From G963663315 sp965208975 (lineage in GTDB: Bacteria > Pseudomonadota > Gammaproteobacteria > Arenicellales > Poriferihabitantaceae), in NCBI GenBank assembly GCA_965208975.1, contig CBDBQH010000003.1, positions 1 through 64,000 of the forward strand: 64,000 bases of DNA. Reading direction: 5' to 3'. The position numbers and the translations under genes are program-made. Below the pieces are notes generated by a model that ran no database searches, was not told where the DNA came from, and saw nothing but the letters and a program-made list of their open reading frames with translations. Position 1 is the stretch's first letter, and each line of letters begins with the position of its first letter. Below are positions 45,107-54,716 of this stretch, in pieces.

Positions 45107-45472
45107 GGCCTCTTTCGTTCATTAACTGATTCTTCCCACAGAAGCGGGAATCATTCCTGCGCGGGACGGCACAGAGACCGTCCCCTACGATCAAGCCCGT
45201 TCCGCCGCCACAATATCCGCAAAGCGGATTGGGTGGGGGGCATTCCCGCGAAAGCGGGAATCCACAACCGTCAGACGGCTGATTCTTCCGACCTGCCGCC
45301 GTCAACTGGTGTCACCACCCGTCATCGTAGGGGCAATCCCTTGTGGTTGCCCGCCACAGTCAATCCCTGCCACTACCTCAAAATCACTCCCCCCTTGAGG
45401 GGGAGTCCAATCCGCAAAGCGGATTGGGTGGGGGGATTTTCCCGCAAGCTTGTCCCCGGCCCCGAACGGGGA

Positions 45473-48400
45473 GTGGGAATCCACTACTTCCTCTCTGCCC
45501 TGCTCCTCCTACCACTCCTCACCGGCTTCATCCCCGAAGCCATCGCGCAAACTCTAACTCCCCTCGCCGACCGAATCGCTCCCCCCGCCACTTTGACAGT
45601 CGCCGAGAATGCCGGTCAGCATAACATCGTCCTGTCCGGTCAGGTGGATATGTTGCCAGCTACTATAGATACTGATTTCAATCAGAACAACAGCACAGCC
45701 ACAGGTCGCAGAACAGCAGGGGCCTGCCAGGCTGGCGATGACTTTGTCCAAGCTACCTCGAACACTCATGTCGCCAGTACGGCAACAACCAGTCATACCA
45801 TCATTGGTCTTACGGTGTGCGAGGACACCGTCGATGAACCGGATGAAACCATCGAATGGAACTGGACGAGTATTACAGGTGGTGGCCCATATAATAGCGC
45901 AACGAGTAATTGCGCCAGTGATGCCGCTTGCACCACGATAATCACCATCACCGACAACGACCCCACGGTTGTTGCCCTGACCCGTACCGGCGGTTCTGGC
46001 GCCGTAACCGAAGGCGGTACGATCGAGTTCACGGTCGCTTTGGGCCGCGCCCTGATTGCCGGAGAAATCATTGACGTGCCGTTATCCATCGGCGGCACAG
46101 GCGTCACCACCGCCGACTGGAGTCTGGCGGAGAAATCCGGTACGAATCTCAACACCGGCGTCACCCTGACCGGGCAGACCACCGCCACCCCGCAGGTGCG
46201 CTTTTCAGGTGTCGGAGCGCAGGTCGCCACCCTGCAACTGACCCCGACCGCAGATAGCGTAACCGAAGCCGGTGGAGAAACCTTCACCATCGCATTGGGG
46301 GCGGACGGCTCAGGAACCAACGGTTTCGACCGCGCAAGCCTCGCCACCAATGTCGGCGGCGGCGCCAACCCGCATGCGTCTGCCGCTTCCAACACCTTCG
46401 ATGTAATGGTCAATGACCCCACCATCCACACCCTGTCGGTGCGGGTTTCCGCCAATGCGGTCGAAGGCCATTCAGGAATTACTTACCGGGAAGTATTCTT
46501 TGACGTCACCCCGGCGCGTGCCGCGAGTTTCAACTTCCGCGTCTGTTTCGGTGGCGCCGCGCAACTGCGACTGTCTGCCGCAGACCAGACCGCCGGCCTG
46601 GCCCTGGATTACGGCATGTATTATCTCTTTGGCGGGAATTACGAAGCTACCGCCACACCGGGTTCAGTGACTGCCGCCTGTCCCGAAGGCGTCACAACCG
46701 TCCACAACTTCTTCAGAAGCGACAGGCGGTATTTTATCGGAGTCACCGGAGACACCACAGTCGAACCTGATGAGACCGTGACCATCACCGTACAAAGAGA
46801 GACCGGCAACGCGCCGGCCACCCCGGCGGATGTCGTGATTTCAGCAACGAACGCATCCGCCACCTACACCGTTCAAAACGATGACAGCGCGACCGTTGCC
46901 TCCTTCGCTACTGCTGCCGGGAGTTTTACTGAAATAACGGGGACAACAGACGCCCGCACACAGACTGCCCGAGTGACCTTCAGTCCGGTTCCACCAACCG
47001 ACATCACCCTGAACTACAGCGTAACCGGCACCGCGACTTCCGGTACGGATTACACCGCCCTGACCGGCACGCAAGCCGTCACTTCCGGCGCCACCCATGT
47101 CGACATTCCGATTGTGATTACCGATGATACGACAGACGAAGCCCGCGAGACCGTCATCCTGACCCTGAACAATGGGACGGGTTACACGGTCAATGCCAGT
47201 AGCAATACCCATACCCTGACGCTCATCGACAACGATGCCACCCCGGTAACTCTGGCGCGTAGTGGTGGAACCAGCGCCATTGGCGAGGACGGCGGCACGG
47301 CCACCCTGACCGTGACCCTGGGACGGAGATTGAGAGCCACAGAGACCGTGACGGCGCCATTGACCGTGACCGGAAGCGGCATAGTGGCGGGGGACTACAC
47401 GCTGGCGTTAGCATCTGGATCAAGCCTCAACTCCGGGGTGACCCTGCTCACGACCAACCCGCACAGCGCGGCGACTCCGGCGGTGGTATTCAGCGGACAC
47501 GATACCAATACGGTACAGACCGCGACACTGACCTTAACGGCGGTAGAAGATACCACCGATGAAGGCGCCTCAGAGACCCTGACAGTCGGCTTTGGCTCCT
47601 CTAGCCGGGCGGTCATGAGCAATCTGGATCGAACTTCGGGCACGGGCGCCGGTGGCACCACGCCGACCGGTACGGTGGCGGTTGTGATTACCGATAATGA
47701 TACACGGGGACTGACCTTCTCCCCCGCCTCCCCGCCCCTCATGGAAGGCGGCAGTAATACGTATACTGTAAAACTCAATACCCAACCAAGCGCGGCGACG
47801 GTCACGGTCACGATTAGCGGTCACGCCAGTACCGACCTGACCATTGACACCGATTCCGGTACGAATGGCAATCAGAATACCTTAACCTTCAACCCGACCG
47901 GAGCCAAACTGTGGAGTACGGCGCAGCCCGTCACTGTGACAGCGGCCGAAGATGACGACACCACGGATGACACCGTTATCCTGACGCATCGCGCTTCTGG
48001 CGGCGATTATGGTTCGGTCAGTCAAAACCTGAATGTCACCCTGACCGATAATGAACCGGAACCGAACGTATTCTGGGCCGACAGCCGCACCACAGGAACT
48101 GTAGACGAATCCGCCGGCACGATTACCGCAAACCGACTGGAAGTGACCCGCGAACTGGAAGAGGCTTTGGTGATTTCCTATACTTTAAGTGGCAGCGCCA
48201 TGGCCGGAACCGACTACACCATACCCGGAGCGACCTATAATCCGGATGGAAGCGGCAGTGGAACCTTCACCATCCCGGCGGGCAGAGCGTTTGATTTGGG
48301 AGATCAGGTAGACTTTCCGATTACCCTCACCCCGGACAATACCGCAGACAACGGCGAAACAATTACAGTGACCCTGACAGACGGCAATGGTTACGGCTTG

Positions 48401-50980
48401 GGAACCGGCGTCTCATTCACCCGAACGATCATCGAGAACACCGGCGTCGCGACGTTCTCCATCACCGGCAATGCCCGGGTCGGTCAAACCCTGACCGTCA
48501 CCCGCACCGCCAACGACCCCGACGGCAATGGAGCGGGGGCGCTGACTTACGGGTGGGGCTGGAGAGAATCCGCGCAAGACAACACCATCACCCAGATTGT
48601 CCACAATGCGGCCTCCTACACCATTCCAGCAGAACACCTCGGTCGCCTCATCACGTGTACTATCAACTATACCGACGGCAATGGCTTTGCCCACAGTGTA
48701 TCAGCAGGCCATGTCGGCCCCATCCTGGCCGTGCAACCCGATCCGGTCGATCCACCGCCCTCCACCCAACCGGGGACTACTCCGGACCCTTCCCTGACGA
48801 CACCGGGAGAAACCCCTACAGACCCGCAACCACCGCAGGAACCACAACCACCGGAACCCGAACCCGTGATTCCGCTTCTTTCCATCCAGGTGCAATCCGA
48901 CACCCTCACCGAAGGAGCGGTCGCTTCCTTTACCGTCACCGCCGACCCGGTGCCGCTTGAACCCATCTCCGTATCCCTCACCATTGCCGCACAAGGCGAC
49001 TTCACCACCGCCGATGCAACCGGAGCGAAGACCCTGACCATTGATCGCGCCACCACTTCCCTGATGATTCCCACCCTCCAGGACTTCATCGACGAAGAAG
49101 ATGGCTCGGTCACCGTCACCCTGCAACCGGCGGATGGCTATACCCTCACCACCGATTCCGCCACGATTGCCATTCACGACGACGATACCGCCGGATTCCA
49201 ACCGTCTGCACAGGGACTGCGGATTCCCGAGATTGGACAAAGCTCGCAATATACAATGCAACTGATCAGTCAACCGACTGCCCCGGTCACCATCACCCTC
49301 AGCGCGCAACCCGGCGCCGCAACCGTCACCCCATCCCTGACCTCAGCCTCCGCAAGCCCCCACAATGCCCTCATACAGCCCGAATCCACCATCGTCACCT
49401 TCTCCCCGTCCAGTCTGACCTTCACGAAAGACAACTGGAACACGCCACAGACCTTCACCCTGACCGCACAGCAAGAAGGCGCCGTTACCCTGACTCATGT
49501 CATCACCTCACAAGACCCGAACTATGCGGCCATGCAGTCCCGGCAGGCGCCGTTGCGGGTTGTGGTCGGCGAAGACCTGACCACTGTCGCCATCCCCTGG
49601 CAGACCCGCTTTGCCCGAACACAAGCCGGACACGTATTAGACAGTATCTCCCAACGCATTCAATCCACTCCCACCCCCGGACTGTCCGCCCGACTGGCTG
49701 GCTATCGCATGAATCCGGGAAACACACAGTCCCCGCAAGAAATGCAATCCTGGACACAGCCCCCCAACTCCATCGCCAGACCGCACAGCCGCGCCATCAC
49801 CATGTCTGAACTACTGTCTGATTCGTCGATGTCGTGGAGCGCAACCACAACCGATGGTTCCATCGCTTCCCTTTGGGCGCAGGGCGCCTTCTCGGAGTTT
49901 AATGGCCAGAGTGGAGAAACCACCCTGGATGGAGAAGTCCTCACCACCCTGATTGGAGTCGATCAAACCCATACCCACGGACAACGCGGACTGGTTCTGT
50001 CGTATAGTCAGGCAGAAGGACAATACCAGACGAAAAACAAAGGAGAGATTGAATCAGAACAGACCCTGTTGACTCCGTGGATGTCCCGGCAAGTGAATGA
50101 CCGCATGACGCTGTGGGGCGCGTTGGGTTATGGTACGGGAGACCTCACCCTCATCAGAAGCGAAAGGCAAGACCTCACTACGGATACCCATACCGCCTTT
50201 GTGGCCCTGGGCAGTGACGCCATCCTCCGGGAAGAAACCCATCGTACCTTATCGATCGTCACCGATGCGCTGTGGTTGAGAACCCGTACCGAGGCGGTCA
50301 CAGACGGACTGGAACTGAACCATGCCACGGCGCATGCTTCAAGGATGCGGGTGGGAATCAAAGGCAGTGGGCGTATCCCCGCAATCCCCGGAATCCCCCG
50401 ATTCACTGCGGTACAGGCGCTGAAGATGAATTGGGAATCCGCATTGCGTCATGATGGCGGAGACGCTGAAAGTGGATTCGGTGTGGAAGTCGGGGGCGGA
50501 GTCCAATGGACCGATTCCCGGCGCGGACTAAACCTTCAAATCAATGGCCGAAGTCTGATTACCCATCATGATTCAGATATAAAGGATCGGGGACTTTCCC
50601 TGTCCATGGGATTTAATCCGTCTCCGGCTGAGCAAGGATTTACCTTTACCCTGAAACAGGATTGGGGTACGGTGTCTTCGGGCCGGGAGCGATTACTCAC
50701 AGCGGAATCCCTGGAACCGGCGCAATCGGATACCGCCACCGCGCAACGGTTGTCCGCAGAAGCGGGGTATGGTTTTACCATCGGCGATGGTCGCTATATC
50801 GCCCATCCACATCTGGGGGTGGGTCTGTACGCCAAAGAGCGTGAAACCACACTCGGCTGGCGGCTGCAATCCACTATCGGCAGAAGTGAGCGGACATTGG
50901 GGTTGAAACTCACCCGGCAGGAAAGCGACGAGCAAGCATCCGAACATCATATCAAAGTAGAAGCGGGAGTGCGGTGGTGA
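45473..50980 (+). CDS. Autotransporter with Calx-beta passenger domains
   Basis: This is a type V secreted surface protein of about 1,835 residues from GTG 45473. Signal peptide 1-25 (a Leu-rich core ending AIA|Q) resembles that of the giant Calx-beta protein. Then come several Calx-beta modules with DND/DDD edges (to about 1000), an Ig-like domain (about 1000-1085, VGQTLTVTRTANDPDG), a Pro-rich linker (about 1090-1135), further Calx-beta-like sequence, a helix at about 1385-1400 (LDSISQRI), and an outer-membrane beta-barrel of alternating strands from about 1440 to the terminal Trp (VEAGVRW). The barrel should thread the passenger to the cell surface. The start is uncertain: the frame is open to 44978 through translated repeats and lacks any ATG, so I took the GTG next to the signal peptide, although GGGGAG there is too close for a good ribosome site. 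Confidence 0.85.
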   Translation: MGIHYFLSALLLLPLLTGFIPEAIAQTLTPLADRIAPPATLTVAENAGQHNIVLSGQVDMLPATIDTDFNQNNSTATGRRTAGACQAGDDFVQATSNTHVASTATTSHTIIGLTVCEDTVDEPDETIEWNWTSITGGGPYNSATSNCASDAACTTIITITDNDPTVVALTRTGGSGAVTEGGTIEFTVALGRALIAGEIIDVPLSIGGTGVTTADWSLAEKSGTNLNTGVTLTGQTTATPQVRFSGVGAQVATLQLTPTADSVTEAGGETFTIALGADGSGTNGFDRASLATNVGGGANPHASAASNTFDVMVNDPTIHTLSVRVSANAVEGHSGITYREVFFDVTPARAASFNFRVCFGGAAQLRLSAADQTAGLALDYGMYYLFGGNYEATATPGSVTAACPEGVTTVHNFFRSDRRYFIGVTGDTTVEPDETVTITVQRETGNAPATPADVVISATNASATYTVQNDDSATVASFATAAGSFTEITGTTDARTQTARVTFSPVPPTDITLNYSVTGTATSGTDYTALTGTQAVTSGATHVDIPIVITDDTTDEARETVILTLNNGTGYTVNASSNTHTLTLIDNDATPVTLARSGGTSAIGEDGGTATLTVTLGRRLRATETVTAPLTVTGSGIVAGDYTLALASGSSLNSGVTLLTTNPHSAATPAVVFSGHDTNTVQTATLTLTAVEDTTDEGASETLTVGFGSSSRAVMSNLDRTSGTGAGGTTPTGTVAVVITDNDTRGLTFSPASPPLMEGGSNTYTVKLNTQPSAATVTVTISGHASTDLTIDTDSGTNGNQNTLTFNPTGAKLWSTAQPVTVTAAEDDDTTDDTVILTHRASGGDYGSVSQNLNVTLTDNEPEPNVFWADSRTTGTVDESAGTITANRLEVTRELEEALVISYTLSGSAMAGTDYTIPGATYNPDGSGSGTFTIPAGRAFDLGDQVDFPITLTPDNTADNGETITVTLTDGNGYGLGTGVSFTRTIIENTGVATFSITGNARVGQTLTVTRTANDPDGNGAGALTYGWGWRESAQDNTITQIVHNAASYTIPAEHLGRLITCTINYTDGNGFAHSVSAGHVGPILAVQPDPVDPPPSTQPGTTPDPSLTTPGETPTDPQPPQEPQPPEPEPVIPLLSIQVQSDTLTEGAVASFTVTADPVPLEPISVSLTIAAQGDFTTADATGAKTLTIDRATTSLMIPTLQDFIDEEDGSVTVTLQPADGYTLTTDSATIAIHDDDTAGFQPSAQGLRIPEIGQSSQYTMQLISQPTAPVTITLSAQPGAATVTPSLTSASASPHNALIQPESTIVTFSPSSLTFTKDNWNTPQTFTLTAQQEGAVTLTHVITSQDPNYAAMQSRQAPLRVVVGEDLTTVAIPWQTRFARTQAGHVLDSISQRIQSTPTPGLSARLAGYRMNPGNTQSPQEMQSWTQPPNSIARPHSRAITMSELLSDSSMSWSATTTDGSIASLWAQGAFSEFNGQSGETTLDGEVLTTLIGVDQTHTHGQRGLVLSYSQAEGQYQTKNKGEIESEQTLLTPWMSRQVNDRMTLWGALGYGTGDLTLIRSERQDLTTDTHTAFVALGSDAILREETHRTLSIVTDALWLRTRTEAVTDGLELNHATAHASRMRVGIKGSGRIPAIPGIPRFTAVQALKMNWESALRHDGGDAESGFGVEVGGGVQWTDSRRGLNLQINGRSLITHHDSDIKDRGLSLSMGFNPSPAEQGFTFTLKQDWGTVSSGRERLLTAESLEPAQSDTATAQRLSAEAGYGFTIGDGRYIAHPHLGVGLYAKERETTLGWRLQSTIGRSERTLGLKLTRQESDEQASEHHIKVEAGVRW

Positions 50981-51569
50981 CAGGATTCCCGCGAAGCGGG
51001 AATACCCCCCATCACATCCGCTTGCGCGGAATGTGATTCCCCCTCAAGGGGGGAATGATAAGGTCTGTAGTGACCTGTCCCGAACCCTCGTCATTCCCGT
51101 GCAGACGGGAATCCATCTATCGGTGTTTCCGCCCCGACCGTCATCGTAGGGGAGGGTCTTGTACCCTCCCGCAACCGTCATCGACCGTATACGGAAATAA
51201 TGCGGGCACCCACAAGGGGCACCCCCCCGATCAAGCCGGGGGCAGGCTCTACGCATCGGTAATACAGATTCCATAAGGTCGTGGATTCCCGTTTTCACGG
51301 GAATGACGGAAGGGGCGGTGGTGACAGGATTCCCGACCGTCATCGTAGGGGAGGGTCTTGTGCCCTCCCGCAACCGCCGGAACAGGGTTCAACAATAGCG
51401 GGCACCCACAAGGGGCACCCCTACGCATCGGTAATACAGATTCCATATATTGGTGGATTCCCGTTTTCACGGGAATGACGGGTGGGGCGTTTGCTGACGG
51501 TTGTGCCCGCCACCAAATCCGCCGGAGATCGTGGGGGTAATTGTTTTTTAGGCAATCCTGACTCTTTCG
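50981..51569. repeat. Intergenic block of dispersed palindromic repeats
   Basis: There is no gene here. Three hairpins follow the autotransporter stop: ATTCCCGC/GCGGGAAT with a GAA loop (50986-51004), one with CCGC/GCGG arms at about 51014-51038, and ATTCCCCC/GGGGGGAAT at about 51036-51057. Then two copies of a composite element, about 51138-51310 and 51337-51483, each contain a GTAGGGGAGGGTCTTGT palindrome, a GGGCACCCACAAGGGGCACCC palindrome with a CTACGCATCGGTAATAC tail, and a GGATTCCCG/CGGGAAT hairpin. The first copy carries an extra piece of about 24 bases. A third, more diverged copy is at 62047-62175. Confidence 0.85.
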
Positions 51570-51578
51570 TGATATAAT
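51570..51578 (+). promoter_or_regulatory. Extended -10 promoter for the unrecognised gene at 51.6 kb
   Basis: TGATATAAT is a perfect extended -10 element (TGnTATAAT), 65 bases upstream of the ATG at 51643. Extended -10 promoters can work without a -35 box, and none is evident here. Confidence 0.5.
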
Positions 51579-51642
51579 CTGCAACAACCTGCACTAACCG
51601 GGAGTATAGCGGATTTAACATGATAGACAGGAGAAGCGGGGA

Positions 51643-52671
51643 ATGCAAAATGCGGTGGCAAAGTATCTCGAAGAACTTGAGAACCATTTCCATGACAACG
51701 GGAAGTTATCCCGAAGATCCATCAGTCGATTCGACAACTTCCAGTCGCTCAATTCCTGCCTGATCACCCGCGCGCTCGAAATCAGGGACGCGAGTCTGTG
51801 GGTCGGTGTCAATCCGGCTTCTATACACAGCCTTTACGAAATCGCCCTGTTCACGCTGGCGGTTCATTTCTTCCAGCTGAATCATGCCGCAAGCAACCGG
51901 AAATCACCCAAAAAGGGGGATAAATATCAAAAAGGTAATAATATCTTTGAGGTCATTGACCCGAAATACACCGATGAACTGGGTTATACGGGAATAAAAC
52001 TCAAGGCCATTGACAGCAATCACTCCGACCTGACCACTAAACCAACCCTGGAGTATTTGAACGAACGATACACACCGTTAAATACGAATGCGGATATGAC
52101 CGCAGTAAATTTTGAGCCGATACAAAAACTGTTCAGGGAAGCTATGGGGCAGAAAGTCAACATCCCTTCCTTTTTGCAGAAATTCGCTATTATCGTAGAC
52201 GAAGACCAGTTCGCGCATTGTTTCGGGAAAACCGACCGCAAAGCCTACCCCTATGTCCATCTGGAAGACCCGGACAGATGCACCAGCAATCCGGAAAACC
52301 TGGGAGACAATCTGTTTTACATCGCGCATCGCTACGAAGACATTCAAGCGGCTGTTTTCGATCAAGGTATCGAACTGGATGTTGTCGCGTTTCTCGGCCA
52401 ACCGATTGACGCCAGGGTGCAGGATGATATGGAGCGCAAACATATCCAGCGCGTCATCGCCATTGAGCCTGAACAGTCGAAACGACCGCGCCTCAGTTCA
52501 CTGTTATGCTGGCAATGGACCACGCCTGAACTCAACCATCTGCAAGAAACCGAATCGGATCATCCGTTGCCCAATCTGAACGGGAACGGGATGAGTCACT
52601 GCCTGATTCAGGAAATGAGTTCCTCCGACAGAAAGGAACTGTCCGGTATCGCCTTCCCGCCCGCAGAATAG
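51643..52671 (+). CDS. Unrecognised protein
   Basis: I do not recognise this 342-residue protein. It looks soluble, with no signal peptide or membrane segment. The N-terminal 90 residues are probably helical (KYLEELENHFHDN, LYEIALFTLAVHFFQLN), a Lys/Gly-rich loop follows at about 87-100, and the C-terminal half is mixed alpha/beta with VIDPKYTDE, AIIVDEDQFAHCFG and a Trp-rich LLCWQWTTPEL. The ATG has GGAG upstream and an extended -10 promoter. Codon use looks more AT-rich than its neighbours in the middle, which could hint at transfer. The last 64 bases overlap the convergent MFS gene. A repeat block lies upstream. It could be accessory or defence-related, but nothing shown here proves it. 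Confidence 0.75.
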   Translation: MQNAVAKYLEELENHFHDNGKLSRRSISRFDNFQSLNSCLITRALEIRDASLWVGVNPASIHSLYEIALFTLAVHFFQLNHAASNRKSPKKGDKYQKGNNIFEVIDPKYTDELGYTGIKLKAIDSNHSDLTTKPTLEYLNERYTPLNTNADMTAVNFEPIQKLFREAMGQKVNIPSFLQKFAIIVDEDQFAHCFGKTDRKAYPYVHLEDPDRCTSNPENLGDNLFYIAHRYEDIQAAVFDQGIELDVVAFLGQPIDARVQDDMERKHIQRVIAIEPEQSKRPRLSSLLCWQWTTPELNHLQETESDHPLPNLNGNGMSHCLIQEMSSSDRKELSGIAFPPAE

Positions 52672-53996
52672 CGAACCGTTTGCGGCGTTACAGCCGATGC
52701 CGTCTTGCGCTCCGGCCCGACAATACCGAACCGGCGCAACGTACCTTCGATGGTCGGCTTTGTGAGACGGACCCGTTCATCGTTCAACAGGCAGGAAAAG
52801 GTAAAACCGATGCCCAGTATCAAAACGCCGATGAGGAAACAATAGATCACCGCGCGATCAGGATACTGATCCTTGAGATATCCAACATAAACCGGGCCGA
52901 AAATGCCCGCTGCTGCCCAGGCGGTGAGAATCGCACCGTAGATGACCGACATTTTCCGGGAGCCGAAAACATCCAGTACGAATGACGGCATGGTCGCGAA
53001 GCCGCCGCCGAAGCATAGCAGCACATAACAAACCAGAGCCGAGAAAACCCACGGATTGGTCTCGGTCATCAGAATACCAAAAACAACCATCTGGCTGGCG
53101 AGCAGAAAACGAAACACTCGAATCCGGCCAATCCGATCCGACAACAATCCCCAGAACAGCCGCCCGAAACCATTGCACAACGAACTGACCGCAATCAGGG
53201 TGGCGCCGTATTGCGCCAGAATCTCCGGCTCAATGGAAGGATCGGCCAGTCCCCACACATCCTGGAGCAGAGACGATTGAAAGCTGATCACCGAGATTCC
53301 GGCAGCGATATTGAAGAAAAACACCATCCACATGACAGTAAATTCGCGAGTGCGAAGATACTGTGAAACAGACCCCGAATCATCGTCTTCCCGCAAACCC
53401 GAAGTGGGGCTGGCCGTTAAGGGCTCCGGGTCACGCAGAAAATAACTGGACGGCAACAAGATCGCCGCAAACAATACGCCGATCCAGATAAAAACCTGCG
53501 TCAAATCACCCTCGGTGGTGACAATCAGAACCGGAGCCAACAACTTGCTCAGCAAAAAGGCGCCGAATCCGAAACCCATCACCACGATGCCGGTTGCCAG
53601 TCCCTTGCGGTCGGGATACCATTTCGCCACTGTCGCTACCGGAGTCACATAACCCAGCCCGATACCGCATCCGCCGATCACGCCATATCCCAGATAAAAG
53701 AGCAAAAGGGAGTCAAGATGCAAAGCCAGACCAGCAATCAGATAGCCGCCACAAAACATCGAACTGCCGATCATCGCCAGTTTTCGCGGACCGAGCCGCG
53801 GCAGCGCCGCGCCGGCCCAAGCCGCGGACATGCCGAGTGAAAATATAGTGATACTAAAAGCGATCGCGGTTTCGGTAAAGGCCCAGCCGAGTTGCCGAAC
53901 CAGCAACGTCTGGAAGAAACTCCACGCATAAACCGTACCCAGACAAAGCTGCAATAAAGTACAGAGCAGAACCATCACAGCGCGAGGAGGCGTCAT
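52608..53996 (-). CDS. MFS transporter, oxalate/formate antiporter (OFA) family
   Basis: This is a 12-helix major-facilitator membrane protein of 462 residues. The segment GLGYVTPVATVAKWYPDRKGLATGIVVMGFGFGA is typical of the OFA group that includes OxlT and YhjX, which exchange or import small carboxylates such as oxalate, formate or pyruvate. The actual substrate is unknown. It starts 10 bases after the HAMP sensor stop and forms an operon with that sensor and the substrate-binding protein, suggesting that all three respond to the same compound. The 3' end overlaps the convergent unrecognised gene. Confidence 0.88.
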   Translation of the reverse strand: MTPPRAVMVLLCTLLQLCLGTVYAWSFFQTLLVRQLGWAFTETAIAFSITIFSLGMSAAWAGAALPRLGPRKLAMIGSSMFCGGYLIAGLALHLDSLLLFYLGYGVIGGCGIGLGYVTPVATVAKWYPDRKGLATGIVVMGFGFGAFLLSKLLAPVLIVTTEGDLTQVFIWIGVLFAAILLPSSYFLRDPEPLTASPTSGLREDDDSGSVSQYLRTREFTVMWMVFFFNIAAGISVISFQSSLLQDVWGLADPSIEPEILAQYGATLIAVSSLCNGFGRLFWGLLSDRIGRIRVFRFLLASQMVVFGILMTETNPWVFSALVCYVLLCFGGGFATMPSFVLDVFGSRKMSVIYGAILTAWAAAGIFGPVYVGYLKDQYPDRAVIYCFLIGVLILGIGFTFSCLLNDERVRLTKPTIEGTLRRFGIVGPERKTASAVTPQTVRYSAGGKAIPDSSFLSEELIS

Positions 53997-54006
53997 GGCG
54001 AGCGTT

Positions 54007-54711
54007 TCACTCCTTCGCTTTGGAAATATGCTTGAGCAACCGCGCTATCTGACCAATCTCATCATCACGCACCAGAATACCGCCGTCCGAAGCTGGCGCT
54101 GCGCCAGAGCCACGGGCCAGATCAACAGTATAGGCGAGAAGCGAAGCCAGTGGATTGGCCGCCAGATTCACCAGCCAGATCGCCGCAATAACGCCGAAGA
54201 TGAATATGGCTGAAATCAGGTAAACCTGCTGGCCGATTGCCCGCTGGATTTTCAGCGCAATCAGACTGGTATCCATGCCAATATAAACCCTGCCGGCGAC
54301 ACCAGCGAGAATCGGGCTGCTGACTTCGACAAAATTGCCCATTCCCGGCAGACTACGCTGCACCGAACCGCCGCTGCCCCGGTCACTATTCAGTATCTCC
54401 CCGGGAATGCCCGGCACAAAAGTGTGGGCGAGAATCTCTCCGCTGTCGCTGACCACATAGATATAGCTGATGCCCTGTATTTCAACAAACTGATCAATCA
54501 ACGACTGCAACGCCGACAGCCCACGGTTCAGAATAATATCGACGCTGGCATCGGCAATGGTCTTCGACAATCCTTTGGCATTGGCTTCATATTCTTTCGA
54601 CAACTGGGTGTCCACCGTATAAATACACAGCGCTGAAGTCGAGATACCGATCACGCCGAACAAAAGGAAGATTCCGAACAGGGTCTTCTGGAACAGTTTC
54701 TGGATTTTCAT
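54007..54711 (-). CDS. Membrane sensor with periplasmic domain and HAMP, no output domain
   Basis: This 234-residue protein has a first membrane helix (about 9-29), a periplasmic sensor region of about 130 residues resembling single-Cache folds (YIYVVSDSGEILAHTFVPG, GRVYIGMD), a second membrane helix (about 167-190, VYLISAIFIFGVIAAIWLVNLAA), and a HAMP-like tail ending DDEIGQIARLLKHISKAKE. It stops there: no kinase, cyclase or chemotaxis signalling domain follows. I chose ATG 54711, just after the upstream stop; a TTG at 54735 would overlap. It could pass a signal to a separate partner, bind the neighbouring substrate-binding protein, or be the remnant of a larger receptor. Confidence 0.8.
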   Translation of the reverse strand: MKIQKLFQKTLFGIFLLFGVIGISTSALCIYTVDTQLSKEYEANAKGLSKTIADASVDIILNRGLSALQSLIDQFVEIQGISYIYVVSDSGEILAHTFVPGIPGEILNSDRGSGGSVQRSLPGMGNFVEVSSPILAGVAGRVYIGMDTSLIALKIQRAIGQQVYLISAIFIFGVIAAIWLVNLAANPLASLLAYTVDLARGSGAAPASDGGILVRDDEIGQIARLLKHISKAKE

Positions 54712-54716
54712 AATCG

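Noticed and set aside
51000..51490. Possible CRISPR array
   Set aside because: Repeats are palindromic pieces of differing length and spacing, without regular spacers or cas genes.
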